DNA from: Paenibacillus xylanilyticus
Lineage (GTDB): Bacteria > Bacillota > Bacilli > Paenibacillales > Paenibacillaceae
DNA: 64,000 nucleotides
Direction: 5' to 3'
Assembly (NCBI RefSeq): GCF_009664365.1
Contig: NZ_CP044310.1
Span: forward strand, 6,263,501 to 6,327,500
Shown in pieces: positions 15,751 to 25,669 of this stretch (its first letter is position 1; each line of letters begins with the position of its first letter). Below the pieces are notes generated by a model. That model saw only the letters and a program-made list of their open reading frames with translations. It was not told where the DNA came from and did no database searches. The position numbers and the translations under genes are program-made.

Positions 15751-18700
15751 CTATTTAAGATGAACTTGGCGCTGGTTCAGTATCTCCAGCTTGGCCATCA
15801 GCGTCCGGCATATTTCAGCCAGTGGTCCAGGCTGGCAGAGATCCTTGTGACGGCAGGCAATATCATGCCTTTCCATTTGGCCTCCAATATAGGCATTCCA
15901 CATCTCTGGTTCAATGGGATCAAACCAGTCCGGAATGACGGTAGAACGGAAGAAAATCAGATCCCCTTCGAACCGGGAAGGCGTGTACGCCTCCAGAATC
16001 TGGACAGAATTTTCATACGTTTTCCGCAGCTTCATGATCGTCTCCTCATCCAGAGTGGCCAGCGCACTTCCTTCACTGCGCAGAATACGCATGGCTGCAG
16101 CCATATCCAGCGGACCTTCCCCAATACTGTCCGGATCATATCCACCAAGGGCAAGCAAGGCAGTCAGGGCTTCTTCCTCATCCGGTTCCCCGCGAATCGG
16201 AAGATAATGACTCGGATAAGCGTCCAGCATGGCAAGAAACTCTACCTCTTCCCCTTCCGACTGAAGCTGTACGGCCATGGCCTGAGCTACATTGCCTCCA
16301 AGAGACCAGCCCAGCAATCGGTAAGGTCCCTCAGGCTGTACTGAGCGAATATGACGGATATAATCTGCGGTCATGTCCTCCAGCGTAGCTGGAAGATCCT
16401 CGTACTGGGCAATGCCGCGAGCCTGTAATCCATAGATCGGGTATTCCATACCCAGATGCTTCATCAATCCGGCATAACACCAGCTTAATCCTCCGGCAGG
16501 ATGAACACAGAACAGCGGAAGGTGGGCTCCGTGAGTCCGGAGAGGCAGCAGCACTTGCAGCGAACCTGTTCCTGTATCCGAATCCATTTCAAGCCGTTCG
16601 GCCAGTCCGGCCACCGTTGCCGTTTCAAACAAAATGCCAATCCCCGGTTCCTTGCCCATGGCCTCCCGGATTCGGCTCATCAAACGAACAGCGAGCAGGG
16701 AATGTCCACCCAGGTCAAAGAACCCATCATCGATGCTGACACTTCGCAATCCCAGCACTTCGGCAAACAGATCACACAAAATCTGCTCTTGCGGATTACG
16801 CGGTGCCCGGCCACCGGAAGTCAGCTGCATTTCCGGTACAGGCAAAGCTTTGCGGTCCAGCTTGCCGTTGGCCGTAAGCGGGATAGCCTCCATGGTGACC
16901 ACCGCTGATGGAACCATGTAATCAGGCAGACTCGCTGATGCATGACGACGAAGCATAGCCGATTCTGGTCCGGGTCCCATCTTCGAGTTTGGCACAATAT
17001 ACGCCACGAGGCGTTTATCTCCCGGCTGGTCTTCACGCACGATGACCGCAGCCTGTGCAACCTCTGAATGTCTGGCCAGCACCGCTTCGATCTCGCCAAG
17101 CTCGATGCGGAAACCGCGTATTTTCACCTGCTGATCCGCCCGGCCCAAGTAATCAAGCGACCCATCATGAAGTCTTTTCGCCAAATCTCCCGTCCGGTAC
17201 ATGCGTGTTCCTGCTGGACCGTATGGATCTGCGACGAAACGCTCTGCCGTAAGATCCGGTCTGCCCCAATACCCGCGGGCGAGGCCTGCTCCAGCCACAT
17301 ACATCTCACCTGTCACACCTGCAGGCACTGGCTGGAGATGATCATCAAGCACGTATACACGCAGATCCGGAATGGCACAGCCGATCCAGCTGCTTGCTCC
17401 TTCTGCGGCACTGCCTGCATGCAGTTCCTGATAGCTGACATGAACGGTGGTCTCCGTAATGCCATACATATTAATCAGTTTGGGTGCATCATCTGGATGG
17501 CGCTCATACCAACCCTCTAATCGTCCGAGCTCCAGTGCCTCTCCTCCAAAGATCACGTAGCGGAGTCCAAGCTTCTGTCCCCACTCGGGATGCTCCCGAT
17601 CTGCCTGCATCAGCTGGTAGAATGCTGACGGCGTCTGATTTAACACCGTTACCTCTTGCTCGGCAAGCAGCTGCAGGAAGGCACCTGGCGAGCGCCTAAT
17701 CTCATGCGGCACAACGACCAGCCGGCCCCCATGCAGCAGCGGTCCCCAGATCTCCCAGACCGAGAAGTCAAAGGCGTAAGAATGGAATAACGTCCATACA
17801 TCACTCGCATTAAATTGGAACCAGTGCTGTGTAGCCTCAAATAACCGGATCACATTGGCATGGGGAATAACCACTCCCTTTGGTTTGCCTGTGGAACCCG
17901 AGGTATAGATCATATAAGCCGGACTGAGATGAGATACGCGTCCATTGCGTTCACCATCTGCGGGATTTCGTTCATCCTGAGCAGACAGCTGCTGAATGGT
18001 TTGAGGATCGTCCAGGTTTAACCGTTGTACGGATTCGGTCTGAGGCAGCAGGAACGCTACTTCCTCGTTGGTAATCATCACGCCCGGAGCTGCGTCTGTC
18101 AGCATATGCGTCAATCGATCCGAAGGATAATTCGGATCAAGCGGAAGATAGGCAGCCCCTGCTTTTAACACAGCCAAAATACCGACCACCATCTCAGTGG
18201 AACGTGGCAGTGCAAGAGCAACCATCTGCTCTGGGCCTACACCTTCTGCAATCAATAATCTTGCGAGCCTGTTGGCACTTGCATTGAGCTCTTGATAGTT
18301 AATGACCGTGTCTCCTAAGCTCAAGGCCGGTGCATCCGGGGTAGCCGCTGCCTGAATTTCAAAGCGTTCAACAATGGTCATTCCAGGTAAAGAAGCGTCA
18401 TCCCCTGCGGCATAACACTGCTGCTCCAGGAGGGCACGTTCCGTGGGAGTTACCACGTTAAAGCAGCTAATGTGTTCATCCGTATGTTGGACCGCATCCT
18501 CCAGCACCTGGATCAATCGGACCACAAGCTCTGCTGCCGTTGATTCCCGGAAAAGATCCGTACTGTACTCCAGTACACCTTCAACTCCCGCTGGTAAACC
18601 ATTGTGTTCACGCTGTTCCGTGAGCTCCACAGTCAGGTCGAATTTGGATGAACCCACGCCCTGCATACTCGTTTGGGATACCACACCTGGCAGATCCAGC

Positions 18701-21700
18701 TGAACGTCTGGTGTATTTTGCAGGACCAGCATCACCTGAAAGAGTGGATGCTTGGAGCGGGATCTGGACGGATTCAGCACTTCAACCAAACGCTCGAAAG
18801 GCAGATCCTGATGTTCGTAAGCATCCAAATCTACTTTCCGCACACGTGCCAGCAATTCACGGAACGTCGGATCTCCGGAAGTGTCTGTACGCAGCACAAG
18901 GGTATTGATGAACATGCCCACCACTTCGTCCAGTGCATCGTCGCTCCTGCCGGCAATCGGGGTCCCAATCGCAATATCCGTACCTGCTCCCATGCGTGTA
19001 AGCAGTACCGATAATACCGCATGCATAACCATGAAGAGACTGACCTTGTTCTCCCGGGCCACAGCCAAGAGCTGTTCATGCAGTTTCTGACTAATGGTAA
19101 AAGGGATCGTTCCGCCCCGGTAGCTGGAGACCACCGGACGTGGATAATCGGCTGGAAACGTTACTTGTTCCGGCAAGCCTTCCAGTTGACGGCTCCAGAA
19201 CTCAAGCTGCCTTGCAATCAGGCTGTCCGGCTGCCCTTCGTCTCCAAGCAGTCGATCCTGCCACACCGCGTAATCGGCATATTGAACGCGCAGTGGTTCC
19301 CAGGAAGGCGCCGCCCCCTGAACACGTGCCCTATATGCTTGGGACAAGTCCCGCATCAAAGGCGACAGGGACCAACCATCTCCAGCTATATGATGAATCA
19401 GTACCAACAGAACATGCTCATCTGGACCAGATGTAAACAGCTCCGTACGGATGCCCGGCTCGCTTGAGAGCTCGAAGCTGTACCGGGAAGATTCGGTCAG
19501 AAGTTCCGCCAGCTCATCCTCTGTAGCGTATCTTACATGTAAGTTCACACGAAACTCTTCAGCATCCAGAATGGTCTGGTTTGCAGAACCAAGCTCTGGC
19601 GGATATAACGTTCTCAACGACTCATGGCGATCAACAATGTCTTGAACGGCGGCTTGAAGCGCAGGTATATCAAGTTTGCCGGTTAACCGCACCACAAGCG
19701 GAATATTGTACGTAGGACTCGGCCCTTCCAGACAATACAGGAACCAGAGCCGCCGCTGAGCAAAGGAGAGAGGAATCTCACCTTGACGTGCAGCAGGCTC
19801 TATTACTGGTCGAACTGAACCCACCTGATCCAATCTCTTGGCGAGGCCAGCTGCCGTTGGTGACTCGAATACGCTGCCAATGTTCAGCTCTGTTCCAAAC
19901 ACATCCCGAATCCGGGCTGTGATACGGCCTGCAAGCAGGGAATGACCACCAAGTTCGAAGAAATCATCATCGATCCCTACACGAGCGACACCCAGAATCT
20001 CAGCGAATAAACTGCACAGCATCTCCTCCTGAGGGGTCCTGGCCTCACGTCCGCTGGCATGGGACAATATTGAAGGGACAGGCAGCTGCTTGCGATCGAT
20101 TTTTTTATTGGGAGTCAGCGGCATTTCGTCAAGGTTCATGAAGGCAGCTGGCACCATGTAATCCGGCAGTTCATCCGCCACATGTGCCCGAAGCAGCGAC
20201 AGATCCAGACCTGAAGAGTATTCAGTGGTTGCAACCACATATGCGGCCAGACGCGGATTCCCAGGTTGGTCCTCGCGTGCCATAACCGTAACCTGGGCTA
20301 TGCCCGGATATCTGGAAATGACGGATTCAATCTCACCCAATTCGATACGGAATCCTCTGATTTTGATCTGGTGGTCTGCCCGGCCCAAATAGTCAATAGA
20401 CCCGTCAGGCAGCCACTTCGCCAAGTCTCCTGTACGATACATGCGGCTGCCTGCTTGTCCGAAGGGATTCGCAACAAACCGCTCGGCGGTCAGGTCAGGT
20501 CTTCCCAGATAGCCTCTTGCCAGCCCATCTCCCGCAATATATAATTCTCCGACAACACCCGGAGGGACTGGATTCAGACTCCCATCCAGCACGTAAAGCT
20601 GCGTGTTTCGAACCGGTCCGCCAATAGAGGGCTTACCCGTTGATTCAGCCACCATGGCAGCAGCCGTTGAATAAATCGTGGTCTCCGTCGGTCCATACTG
20701 GTTATGAACGTGACATCCCATCGCCTGCAAGGAAAGCTTCAGTTCCTCAGAGAGGGCTTCACCGCCTGTAATGACCGTCAGACCGTCAAATGTTCCAGGC
20801 TTGCTGGTCACCAGAGACTGCCACAACGTTGGTGTGGCTTGCATAATCGTTGTCCCCTGCCGTCTCATCTGTGCAGCCAGAGTCACCGGATCAAGAATGG
20901 TTTCTTTGCGAGCTATATCCAGCCTTGCTCCGGTCGTAAGCGGCAGAAACACCTCAAGAACAGAAATGTCAAAAGCAATTGTCGTGACCGATAACCAGCG
21001 ATCCTGCCGACCGACCTTCAGTCTTAGCTTCATATCTTCCAGCAGATTGGAAAGGCCGAGATGGGTAACGGCAACCCCCTTCGGTTTACCTGTTGATCCG
21101 GAGGTATAGATGATATAAGAGGGGTTCAGCTGCGAGGCAGCTTTTGTGAGATCCTCTGGTTCGGGATTGCTCCCGGACTGACGGGCTATTCTCGCCGCAA
21201 CCTTCGGTTCATCCAAGGCTAACATGGGGACATCGGACATGTGCTGCAAATGGGACAGATTGTGCTTCACCGTAATCAGACATGCCGGTCTGGCATCCTC
21301 TAGCATGTAGGTTAGTCTCTCTTCAGGGTAATCCGGGTCCAGCGGAAGGTAAGCTGCTCCCGTCTTATGAACAGCCAGGATGGCAACCACGACCTCCAGA
21401 GATCGCGGCATAGCAATGGCTACAATCTGTTCTGGTCCTACCTTATAATGCTGGATCAGCTCGTGGGCAAGACGGTTTGAACGCTCGTTAAGCTCGGCAT
21501 AGGTCAGAGATTCAGCTTCGAACGTTGCCGCCATCGCAGATGGGGTGCGCCGAACCTGCTGTTCAAACATGGCCGCCGAGTTCCCTTCAGCAGCCCTGTG
21601 CTGTGTCTGATTCCACCCGTTCAGGACCTGGTCACGTTCTTCAGGTAACAGCACTTCCATTTGACCTACGTACTGCTCTTCGATTCCTTCCTGCATCATT

Positions 21701-22983
21701 GCATTCAGCAGCTGCATATAACGGAGCCGATGACTCAGCAAATCCGATTCGCTGTAGACGGAAGGATTGGCATCAAAATCAATCCGAAGTCCATGACCGT
21801 GCCCTTGGTCCACGACATGAATGGACAGGTCATCGACCGGACCTGTAGACAAGTTATGGATCATCCCGAGCTGACCTGCGAAATTCAGCTCATGATGGAA
21901 TGGCATGACATTGATCATCGGCCCGAATAGTCGGCGATTCTCTCCCAACAGCTTCAGATCACGCCGCAGATCCTGGTGCCGATAACGTTGATGCTTGCGA
22001 ACAGCCCGGATCTCCCCCACAATCTGCTCGGCCAGGGCAGATATGCGCATATTAGACTCCACTTTCAAACGCAGCGGGAGCACGTTCATAACCATGCCTG
22101 GTACACGCAAGGCTGCCGATCCCAGCCTGCACATGACAGGCAGAGCCAGTATCACATCTCGCGTACCGGTGATCCGGTGCACATAAATGGCTGCTGCTGC
22201 AATAACCAGATCAGGCCAGGTCACCCCGTACCGGTCCGCCGCATCTTGAAGGCGATCCCGATCAGACGGTGCAAGTTCAAACCTCTGTCGCAGGAAATGA
22301 TCCGCTGTGCGCGAAGCCTTTTCGCCCAAACTTACGACGTCCGGTTCATCCGCATAACGCTCCAGCCAAAACGTGCGATCCTGCTCCCTTGCAGCAGACT
22401 CATGATAAGCCTCATCCTCCTGAATGACAGAGGAAAGCGGTCCAAATGCTCGTGCTTCCATGACACTCTCACCCGATCCACCCTTAACCCTGGCAGTATA
22501 CAGACTTGCTACCCTACGGGTAATTAGCGATACGCCGTATCCGTCAATCGCAATATGATGCACACGCTGGTACCAGTAGTAGCTCCCTTCACTCACTTGG
22601 AACAGGGCTTCTGTAAATACCGGTCCAGCTGCAAGATTGACGGGGCTGGCGAGATCCCGGTGCATCCAGGCCATAGCAGCCGCATGGGGATCCTGTTCGC
22701 CGCGAACATCCAGTACATGAAACGTCCAATGGTCACCCTTCTGGCTGAGGGTCTGGTAGGGGCCGTGTTCATTTTCACCATAAACCATGTTTAAGGTTTC
22801 GGCCTCCTCGACGGTTTGACGAACACTCTGTTCAAACTGTTGTACATCAACATTCCCGTGAATGACCACATATTCGCCTGTATTGTACATGGGGTTGTCC
22901 GGATTCAATTGATGAGCATACCAGATCCCGGACTGCGCAGCCGACATGGGCCACGTTCCATTCCGACGCTGCGACAAGTTCAC
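15751..22983 (-). CDS. dhbF: Dimodular NRPS DhbF (C-A-T-C-A-T-TE), catecholate siderophore
   Basis: Nonribosomal peptide synthetase of about 2410 aa. C1 has HHIAIDG (~141), A1 TSGSTGKPKG (~624), T1 LGGHSLL (~1013), C2 HHIAGDG (~1198), A2 TSGSTGKPKG (~1693), T2 LGGHSLL (~2093), and the thioesterase GWSLGG (~2226). There is no epimerase. The A2 pocket reads D-F-W-N-I-G-M-V-H-K, the textbook threonine code. The A1 pocket reads D-I-L-Q-I-G-Q-I-Y-K; B. subtilis DhbF A1 (glycine) has D-I-L-Q-L-G-L-I-W-K. It should join dihydroxybenzoate, a small residue and Thr, then trimerise and lactonise on the TE. The start is uncertain: GTG at 22983, or TTG at 22977 with GGCGGTGA five bases upstream; it follows the dhbB stop within 8-14 bases. 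Confidence 0.95.
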   Translation of the reverse strand: MNLSQRRNGTWPMSAAQSGIWYAHQLNPDNPMYNTGEYVVIHGNVDVQQFEQSVRQTVEEAETLNMVYGENEHGPYQTLSQKGDHWTFHVLDVRGEQDPHAAAMAWMHRDLASPVNLAAGPVFTEALFQVSEGSYYWYQRVHHIAIDGYGVSLITRRVASLYTARVKGGSGESVMEARAFGPLSSVIQEDEAYHESAAREQDRTFWLERYADEPDVVSLGEKASRTADHFLRQRFELAPSDRDRLQDAADRYGVTWPDLVIAAAAIYVHRITGTRDVILALPVMCRLGSAALRVPGMVMNVLPLRLKVESNMRISALAEQIVGEIRAVRKHQRYRHQDLRRDLKLLGENRRLFGPMINVMPFHHELNFAGQLGMIHNLSTGPVDDLSIHVVDQGHGHGLRIDFDANPSVYSESDLLSHRLRYMQLLNAMMQEGIEEQYVGQMEVLLPEERDQVLNGWNQTQHRAAEGNSAAMFEQQVRRTPSAMAATFEAESLTYAELNERSNRLAHELIQHYKVGPEQIVAIAMPRSLEVVVAILAVHKTGAAYLPLDPDYPEERLTYMLEDARPACLITVKHNLSHLQHMSDVPMLALDEPKVAARIARQSGSNPEPEDLTKAASQLNPSYIIYTSGSTGKPKGVAVTHLGLSNLLEDMKLRLKVGRQDRWLSVTTIAFDISVLEVFLPLTTGARLDIARKETILDPVTLAAQMRRQGTTIMQATPTLWQSLVTSKPGTFDGLTVITGGEALSEELKLSLQAMGCHVHNQYGPTETTIYSTAAAMVAESTGKPSIGGPVRNTQLYVLDGSLNPVPPGVVGELYIAGDGLARGYLGRPDLTAERFVANPFGQAGSRMYRTGDLAKWLPDGSIDYLGRADHQIKIRGFRIELGEIESVISRYPGIAQVTVMAREDQPGNPRLAAYVVATTEYSSGLDLSLLRAHVADELPDYMVPAAFMNLDEMPLTPNKKIDRKQLPVPSILSHASGREARTPQEEMLCSLFAEILGVARVGIDDDFFELGGHSLLAGRITARIRDVFGTELNIGSVFESPTAAGLAKRLDQVGSVRPVIEPAARQGEIPLSFAQRRLWFLYCLEGPSPTYNIPLVVRLTGKLDIPALQAAVQDIVDRHESLRTLYPPELGSANQTILDAEEFRVNLHVRYATEDELAELLTESSRYSFELSSEPGIRTELFTSGPDEHVLLVLIHHIAGDGWSLSPLMRDLSQAYRARVQGAAPSWEPLRVQYADYAVWQDRLLGDEGQPDSLIARQLEFWSRQLEGLPEQVTFPADYPRPVVSSYRGGTIPFTISQKLHEQLLAVARENKVSLFMVMHAVLSVLLTRMGAGTDIAIGTPIAGRSDDALDEVVGMFINTLVLRTDTSGDPTFRELLARVRKVDLDAYEHQDLPFERLVEVLNPSRSRSKHPLFQVMLVLQNTPDVQLDLPGVVSQTSMQGVGSSKFDLTVELTEQREHNGLPAGVEGVLEYSTDLFRESTAAELVVRLIQVLEDAVQHTDEHISCFNVVTPTERALLEQQCYAAGDDASLPGMTIVERFEIQAAATPDAPALSLGDTVINYQELNASANRLARLLIAEGVGPEQMVALALPRSTEMVVGILAVLKAGAAYLPLDPNYPSDRLTHMLTDAAPGVMITNEEVAFLLPQTESVQRLNLDDPQTIQQLSAQDERNPADGERNGRVSHLSPAYMIYTSGSTGKPKGVVIPHANVIRLFEATQHWFQFNASDVWTLFHSYAFDFSVWEIWGPLLHGGRLVVVPHEIRRSPGAFLQLLAEQEVTVLNQTPSAFYQLMQADREHPEWGQKLGLRYVIFGGEALELGRLEGWYERHPDDAPKLINMYGITETTVHVSYQELHAGSAAEGASSWIGCAIPDLRVYVLDDHLQPVPAGVTGEMYVAGAGLARGYWGRPDLTAERFVADPYGPAGTRMYRTGDLAKRLHDGSLDYLGRADQQVKIRGFRIELGEIEAVLARHSEVAQAAVIVREDQPGDKRLVAYIVPNSKMGPGPESAMLRRHASASLPDYMVPSAVVTMEAIPLTANGKLDRKALPVPEMQLTSGGRAPRNPQEQILCDLFAEVLGLRSVSIDDGFFDLGGHSLLAVRLMSRIREAMGKEPGIGILFETATVAGLAERLEMDSDTGTGSLQVLLPLRTHGAHLPLFCVHPAGGLSWCYAGLMKHLGMEYPIYGLQARGIAQYEDLPATLEDMTADYIRHIRSVQPEGPYRLLGWSLGGNVAQAMAVQLQSEGEEVEFLAMLDAYPSHYLPIRGEPDEEEALTALLALGGYDPDSIGEGPLDMAAAMRILRSEGSALATLDEETIMKLRKTYENSVQILEAYTPSRFEGDLIFFRSTVIPDWFDPIEPEMWNAYIGGQMERHDIACRHKDLCQPGPLAEICRTLMAKLEILNQRQVHLK

Positions 22984-22991
22984 CGCCCCGT

Positions 22992-23987
22992 TCAAAAGTA
23001 ATCTCCGTTCGGCATGACCCTGTGAGGCTGTGCATTCAACAGCACCGCCCACGAGGCTAGCGTTGGCTGCTCGGCCAGATCGACAAAGGTTACCTCTGTT
23101 CCTTCCACCCGAAAACGCTCCGCCAGGCTCATAATACGAATAGAATCGAGCCCCCAGATCTCAATGAGGTCATCATGCTCCCCGATCCGGGACGGTTGCT
23201 CCTGCAGCAGTTCGGCCACCTGTACTCGCAGCGCGTCCAGTCTCGCCTGAGCACTGCTGCCAATACTCGTCTCAGCAGAATCCATCGCTTCAGCAGTGTG
23301 TGATCTTGCCTCCGGGAAGCTTGCCCCGATCGAATCGCTTCCTTTAGCAGAGGCATCAAGCGATTCAAGCAATTGCCCGGTGGTTAGCGTCACTGCGCAG
23401 CGCTCCGACGCATAGGTAAGTGCCATACGGTGCTTCTCGGCTGAAAAATCAGCTACCGCGTCGGCAACCAGGAAGGCCTGAATATCCTTCATAAATGCCT
23501 CACAGGAGGTCATCAGACAACCAATATGAGCATAGATGCCGCATACGATCAGCTGATCCCGCCCCTGCTCCTGCACCAATTCAAGCAGTTCCGTCTTCTG
23601 GAAGGCGCTGTATCGCCATTTGGTCATAAACGTATCCTGAGGAGCAGGTGTCAGTGGTTCAATGATTTGCTTTTGCGTAGGTCCCCCATTAATGCCCGCT
23701 CCCCAGAAGTCCAGCTGCAGTCCGCGCTGCTCCGGTGTCTGTCCACCCGGCTGGGCGGAATACACCACAGGTATGCCCAGTTCATGACACTTTGCACGAA
23801 GTTGTCCAATATGATCAATCAGCTCCACTACCGGTGATTCCCCAGCCGTAAAAGCATCCACGAAATATTGCTGCATATCGTGAATGAGTAGTACTGCACG
23901 CTTCGCATCCGGCGTCCACGCTACCTTATTGACCGGAAGCTCCGACTCTGCAGGCATTGCATATGACTTAATCACTGGAAGTGCCAT
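22992..23987 (-). CDS. dhbB: Isochorismatase / aryl carrier protein DhbB
   Basis: Bifunctional protein, 331 aa. Residues ~1-210 are an isochorismatase domain (LLIHDMQQYFVDAF, VVYSAQPGGQ, VCGIYAHIGCLMTSCEAF) that splits isochorismate into 2,3-dihydro-2,3-dihydroxybenzoate and pyruvate. After a Ser/Ala-rich linker, the C-terminal ~80 residues form the aryl carrier domain, with the phosphopantetheine Ser in IWGLDSIRIMSL. DhbE loads dihydroxybenzoate there for transfer to DhbF. ATG at 23987 is chosen over an earlier in-frame one because the family begins MALPVIKSYAMP and GAGGG lies upstream. The stop is a few bases before dhbF, so the two are coupled. Confidence 0.95.
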   Translation of the reverse strand: MALPVIKSYAMPAESELPVNKVAWTPDAKRAVLLIHDMQQYFVDAFTAGESPVVELIDHIGQLRAKCHELGIPVVYSAQPGGQTPEQRGLQLDFWGAGINGGPTQKQIIEPLTPAPQDTFMTKWRYSAFQKTELLELVQEQGRDQLIVCGIYAHIGCLMTSCEAFMKDIQAFLVADAVADFSAEKHRMALTYASERCAVTLTTGQLLESLDASAKGSDSIGASFPEARSHTAEAMDSAETSIGSSAQARLDALRVQVAELLQEQPSRIGEHDDLIEIWGLDSIRIMSLAERFRVEGTEVTFVDLAEQPTLASWAVLLNAQPHRVMPNGDYF

Positions 23988-24050
23988 CCATATCCCTCTT
24001 TTCAGCATTATTTATTTCAAACCGTTTTAACGTAGCCTGCATCAAGATCG

Positions 24051-25664
24051 TTATATAGGCTGCTTCAACGTCAGCATCTCGCGCAGTGCCTTCTTGCTAA
24101 CCTTCCCGACACCCGTCTTGGGAAAAGATTGGACAAACTCAACCCGATCCGGGATTTTATAGCTCGCCAGGCCGCGACTGCGCAGGTAGGACTTGATTTC
24201 GGCAGCAGCCGGAGTCTCGCCGCTGGGTACGATAAACGCACAGGAGCGCTCGCCTAAATATTCATCCGGCATGGACACCAGGGCTGCATCATGAACCCCC
24301 GGATGAGCCAGCAGATGGTTTTCCACTTCCTCGGCAGCCACCTTGTCTCCGCCACGGTTGATCTGATCCTTCGCCCGTCCCTCCACAATGAGGTAACCCT
24401 CGGGTGTCAAGCTCGCAATATCTCCTGTACGATAGAACCCATCTGTGGTGAAGGATCTTGCGTTGTGCTCTTCGGCCTTGTAATAACCACGAATGGTATA
24501 GGGGCCACGGGTCAGGAGATGCCCGGATTTCCCCAACTCCACTTCAATATCCTCGTCATCGACAATTTTCACCTCGTCGTAGGGGGACATCGGTTTACCC
24601 TGTGTGTTAATCAGGATGTGCTCGGGATCATCCAAACGGGTGTAGTTCACCAGCCCCTCGGCCATGCCAAAGACTTGCTGCAGTGTGCAGCCCAGGACAG
24701 GTCTGACGCGTCCAGCCACCTCGGCACTGAATTTGGCTCCACCAACCTGGAGAACCTGCAGGGATGTCAGCTTGGTTCCTCTCGCAGCGGCCGCGTTCAG
24801 CCAGATCAGGGCGAGCGGAGGCACCAGTGCCGTGATGGTCACCTGATGCTCCTTGATGAGCGGGAAAGCTTCATCGGGGCTTGACCCCCGTGACAGCACA
24901 ACCGTACCTCCTGCATAGAGCGTGCCTAGTATTCCTGGTGAACTTAGAGGGTAATTATGTGCTGCAGGCAGAACAGCCAGGTATACACTTTCCGGACTGA
25001 GGCCGCAGACCTCCACGCTTCTCCGCAGACTGTAGATATAGTCATCATGGGTGCGTGGAATCATCTTGGACAGTCCGGTGCTTCCACCAGACAACTGAAG
25101 GAAGGCTACATCCGAAGAGACAGGCTGCTCATCCTGCAGCTGAACGGGATCAATATATAGATCCTCCAGATTAGTAAAAGCACCCGCTTCTCCTGCCACG
25201 ATGATATATCTAAGGCTCGGCACCTCTGCCTGAACTTCTGCTGCAAGTTTGCGATAATCAAAACCTCCATCCTGATCCGGGATCAGATAAGCAACAGCCT
25301 CAGAGAAGCGGGCGAAGTACTCGATTTCACTTTTACGATGCAAAGGAAGGGCAAACACCGGCAGTGCTCCCAGACGGAACAGGGCAAAGATCACTTCAAC
25401 TAAAGCTGGTATATTCGGCAGCTGCACTATAACGCGGTCATATTGCCGTATTCCCATGGCATACAACCCTGCCACCAATCGGTCGACTCGTGTGTCCAGC
25501 TCTGCATAGGTGAATTGCTCTCCACCGCTAATAATGGCAGTACGATTGCCATATAAAGCCGCACGCTGCCGGAGCATTTCCCCAAATGTAATGCCCTCCC
25601 AGCAACCTTGCTGACGATAAAGCTCTGCAAACTCTTCAGGCCAAGCCTGATATCCTGGCAGCAT
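24051..25664 (-). CDS. dhbE: 2,3-dihydroxybenzoate-AMP ligase DhbE
   Basis: Stand-alone adenylation enzyme, 537 aa, which activates 2,3-dihydroxybenzoate with ATP and loads it on the DhbB carrier domain. The phosphate loop is the aryl-acid form QLSGGSTGLSKMIPRTH (~185-201); AHNYPLSSPG supplies the aryl-pocket Asn, GMAEGLVNYTRLDD is the A5 region, FYRTGD is the A7 motif, and the C-terminal Lys lies in FPKTGVGKVSKK. The ATG has AAGGAGG 10 bases upstream; this ribosome site lies inside the end of dhbC, only five bases between the genes. Length and motifs match B. subtilis DhbE and E. coli EntE. Confidence 0.96.
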   Translation of the reverse strand: MLPGYQAWPEEFAELYRQQGCWEGITFGEMLRQRAALYGNRTAIISGGEQFTYAELDTRVDRLVAGLYAMGIRQYDRVIVQLPNIPALVEVIFALFRLGALPVFALPLHRKSEIEYFARFSEAVAYLIPDQDGGFDYRKLAAEVQAEVPSLRYIIVAGEAGAFTNLEDLYIDPVQLQDEQPVSSDVAFLQLSGGSTGLSKMIPRTHDDYIYSLRRSVEVCGLSPESVYLAVLPAAHNYPLSSPGILGTLYAGGTVVLSRGSSPDEAFPLIKEHQVTITALVPPLALIWLNAAAARGTKLTSLQVLQVGGAKFSAEVAGRVRPVLGCTLQQVFGMAEGLVNYTRLDDPEHILINTQGKPMSPYDEVKIVDDEDIEVELGKSGHLLTRGPYTIRGYYKAEEHNARSFTTDGFYRTGDIASLTPEGYLIVEGRAKDQINRGGDKVAAEEVENHLLAHPGVHDAALVSMPDEYLGERSCAFIVPSGETPAAAEIKSYLRSRGLASYKIPDRVEFVQSFPKTGVGKVSKKALREMLTLKQPI

Positions 25665-25669
25665 CTTTT

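Noticed and set aside
15751..22983. Long direct repeat inside dhbF
   Set aside because: The similarity is the expected relatedness of two C-A-T modules, not a recent DNA duplication.
22984..23052. Longer start for dhbF at 23052
   Set aside because: It would overlap the DhbB carrier domain; the condensation domain begins after the dhbB stop, and a ribosome-like GGCGGTGA lies next to the GTG/TTG choices.
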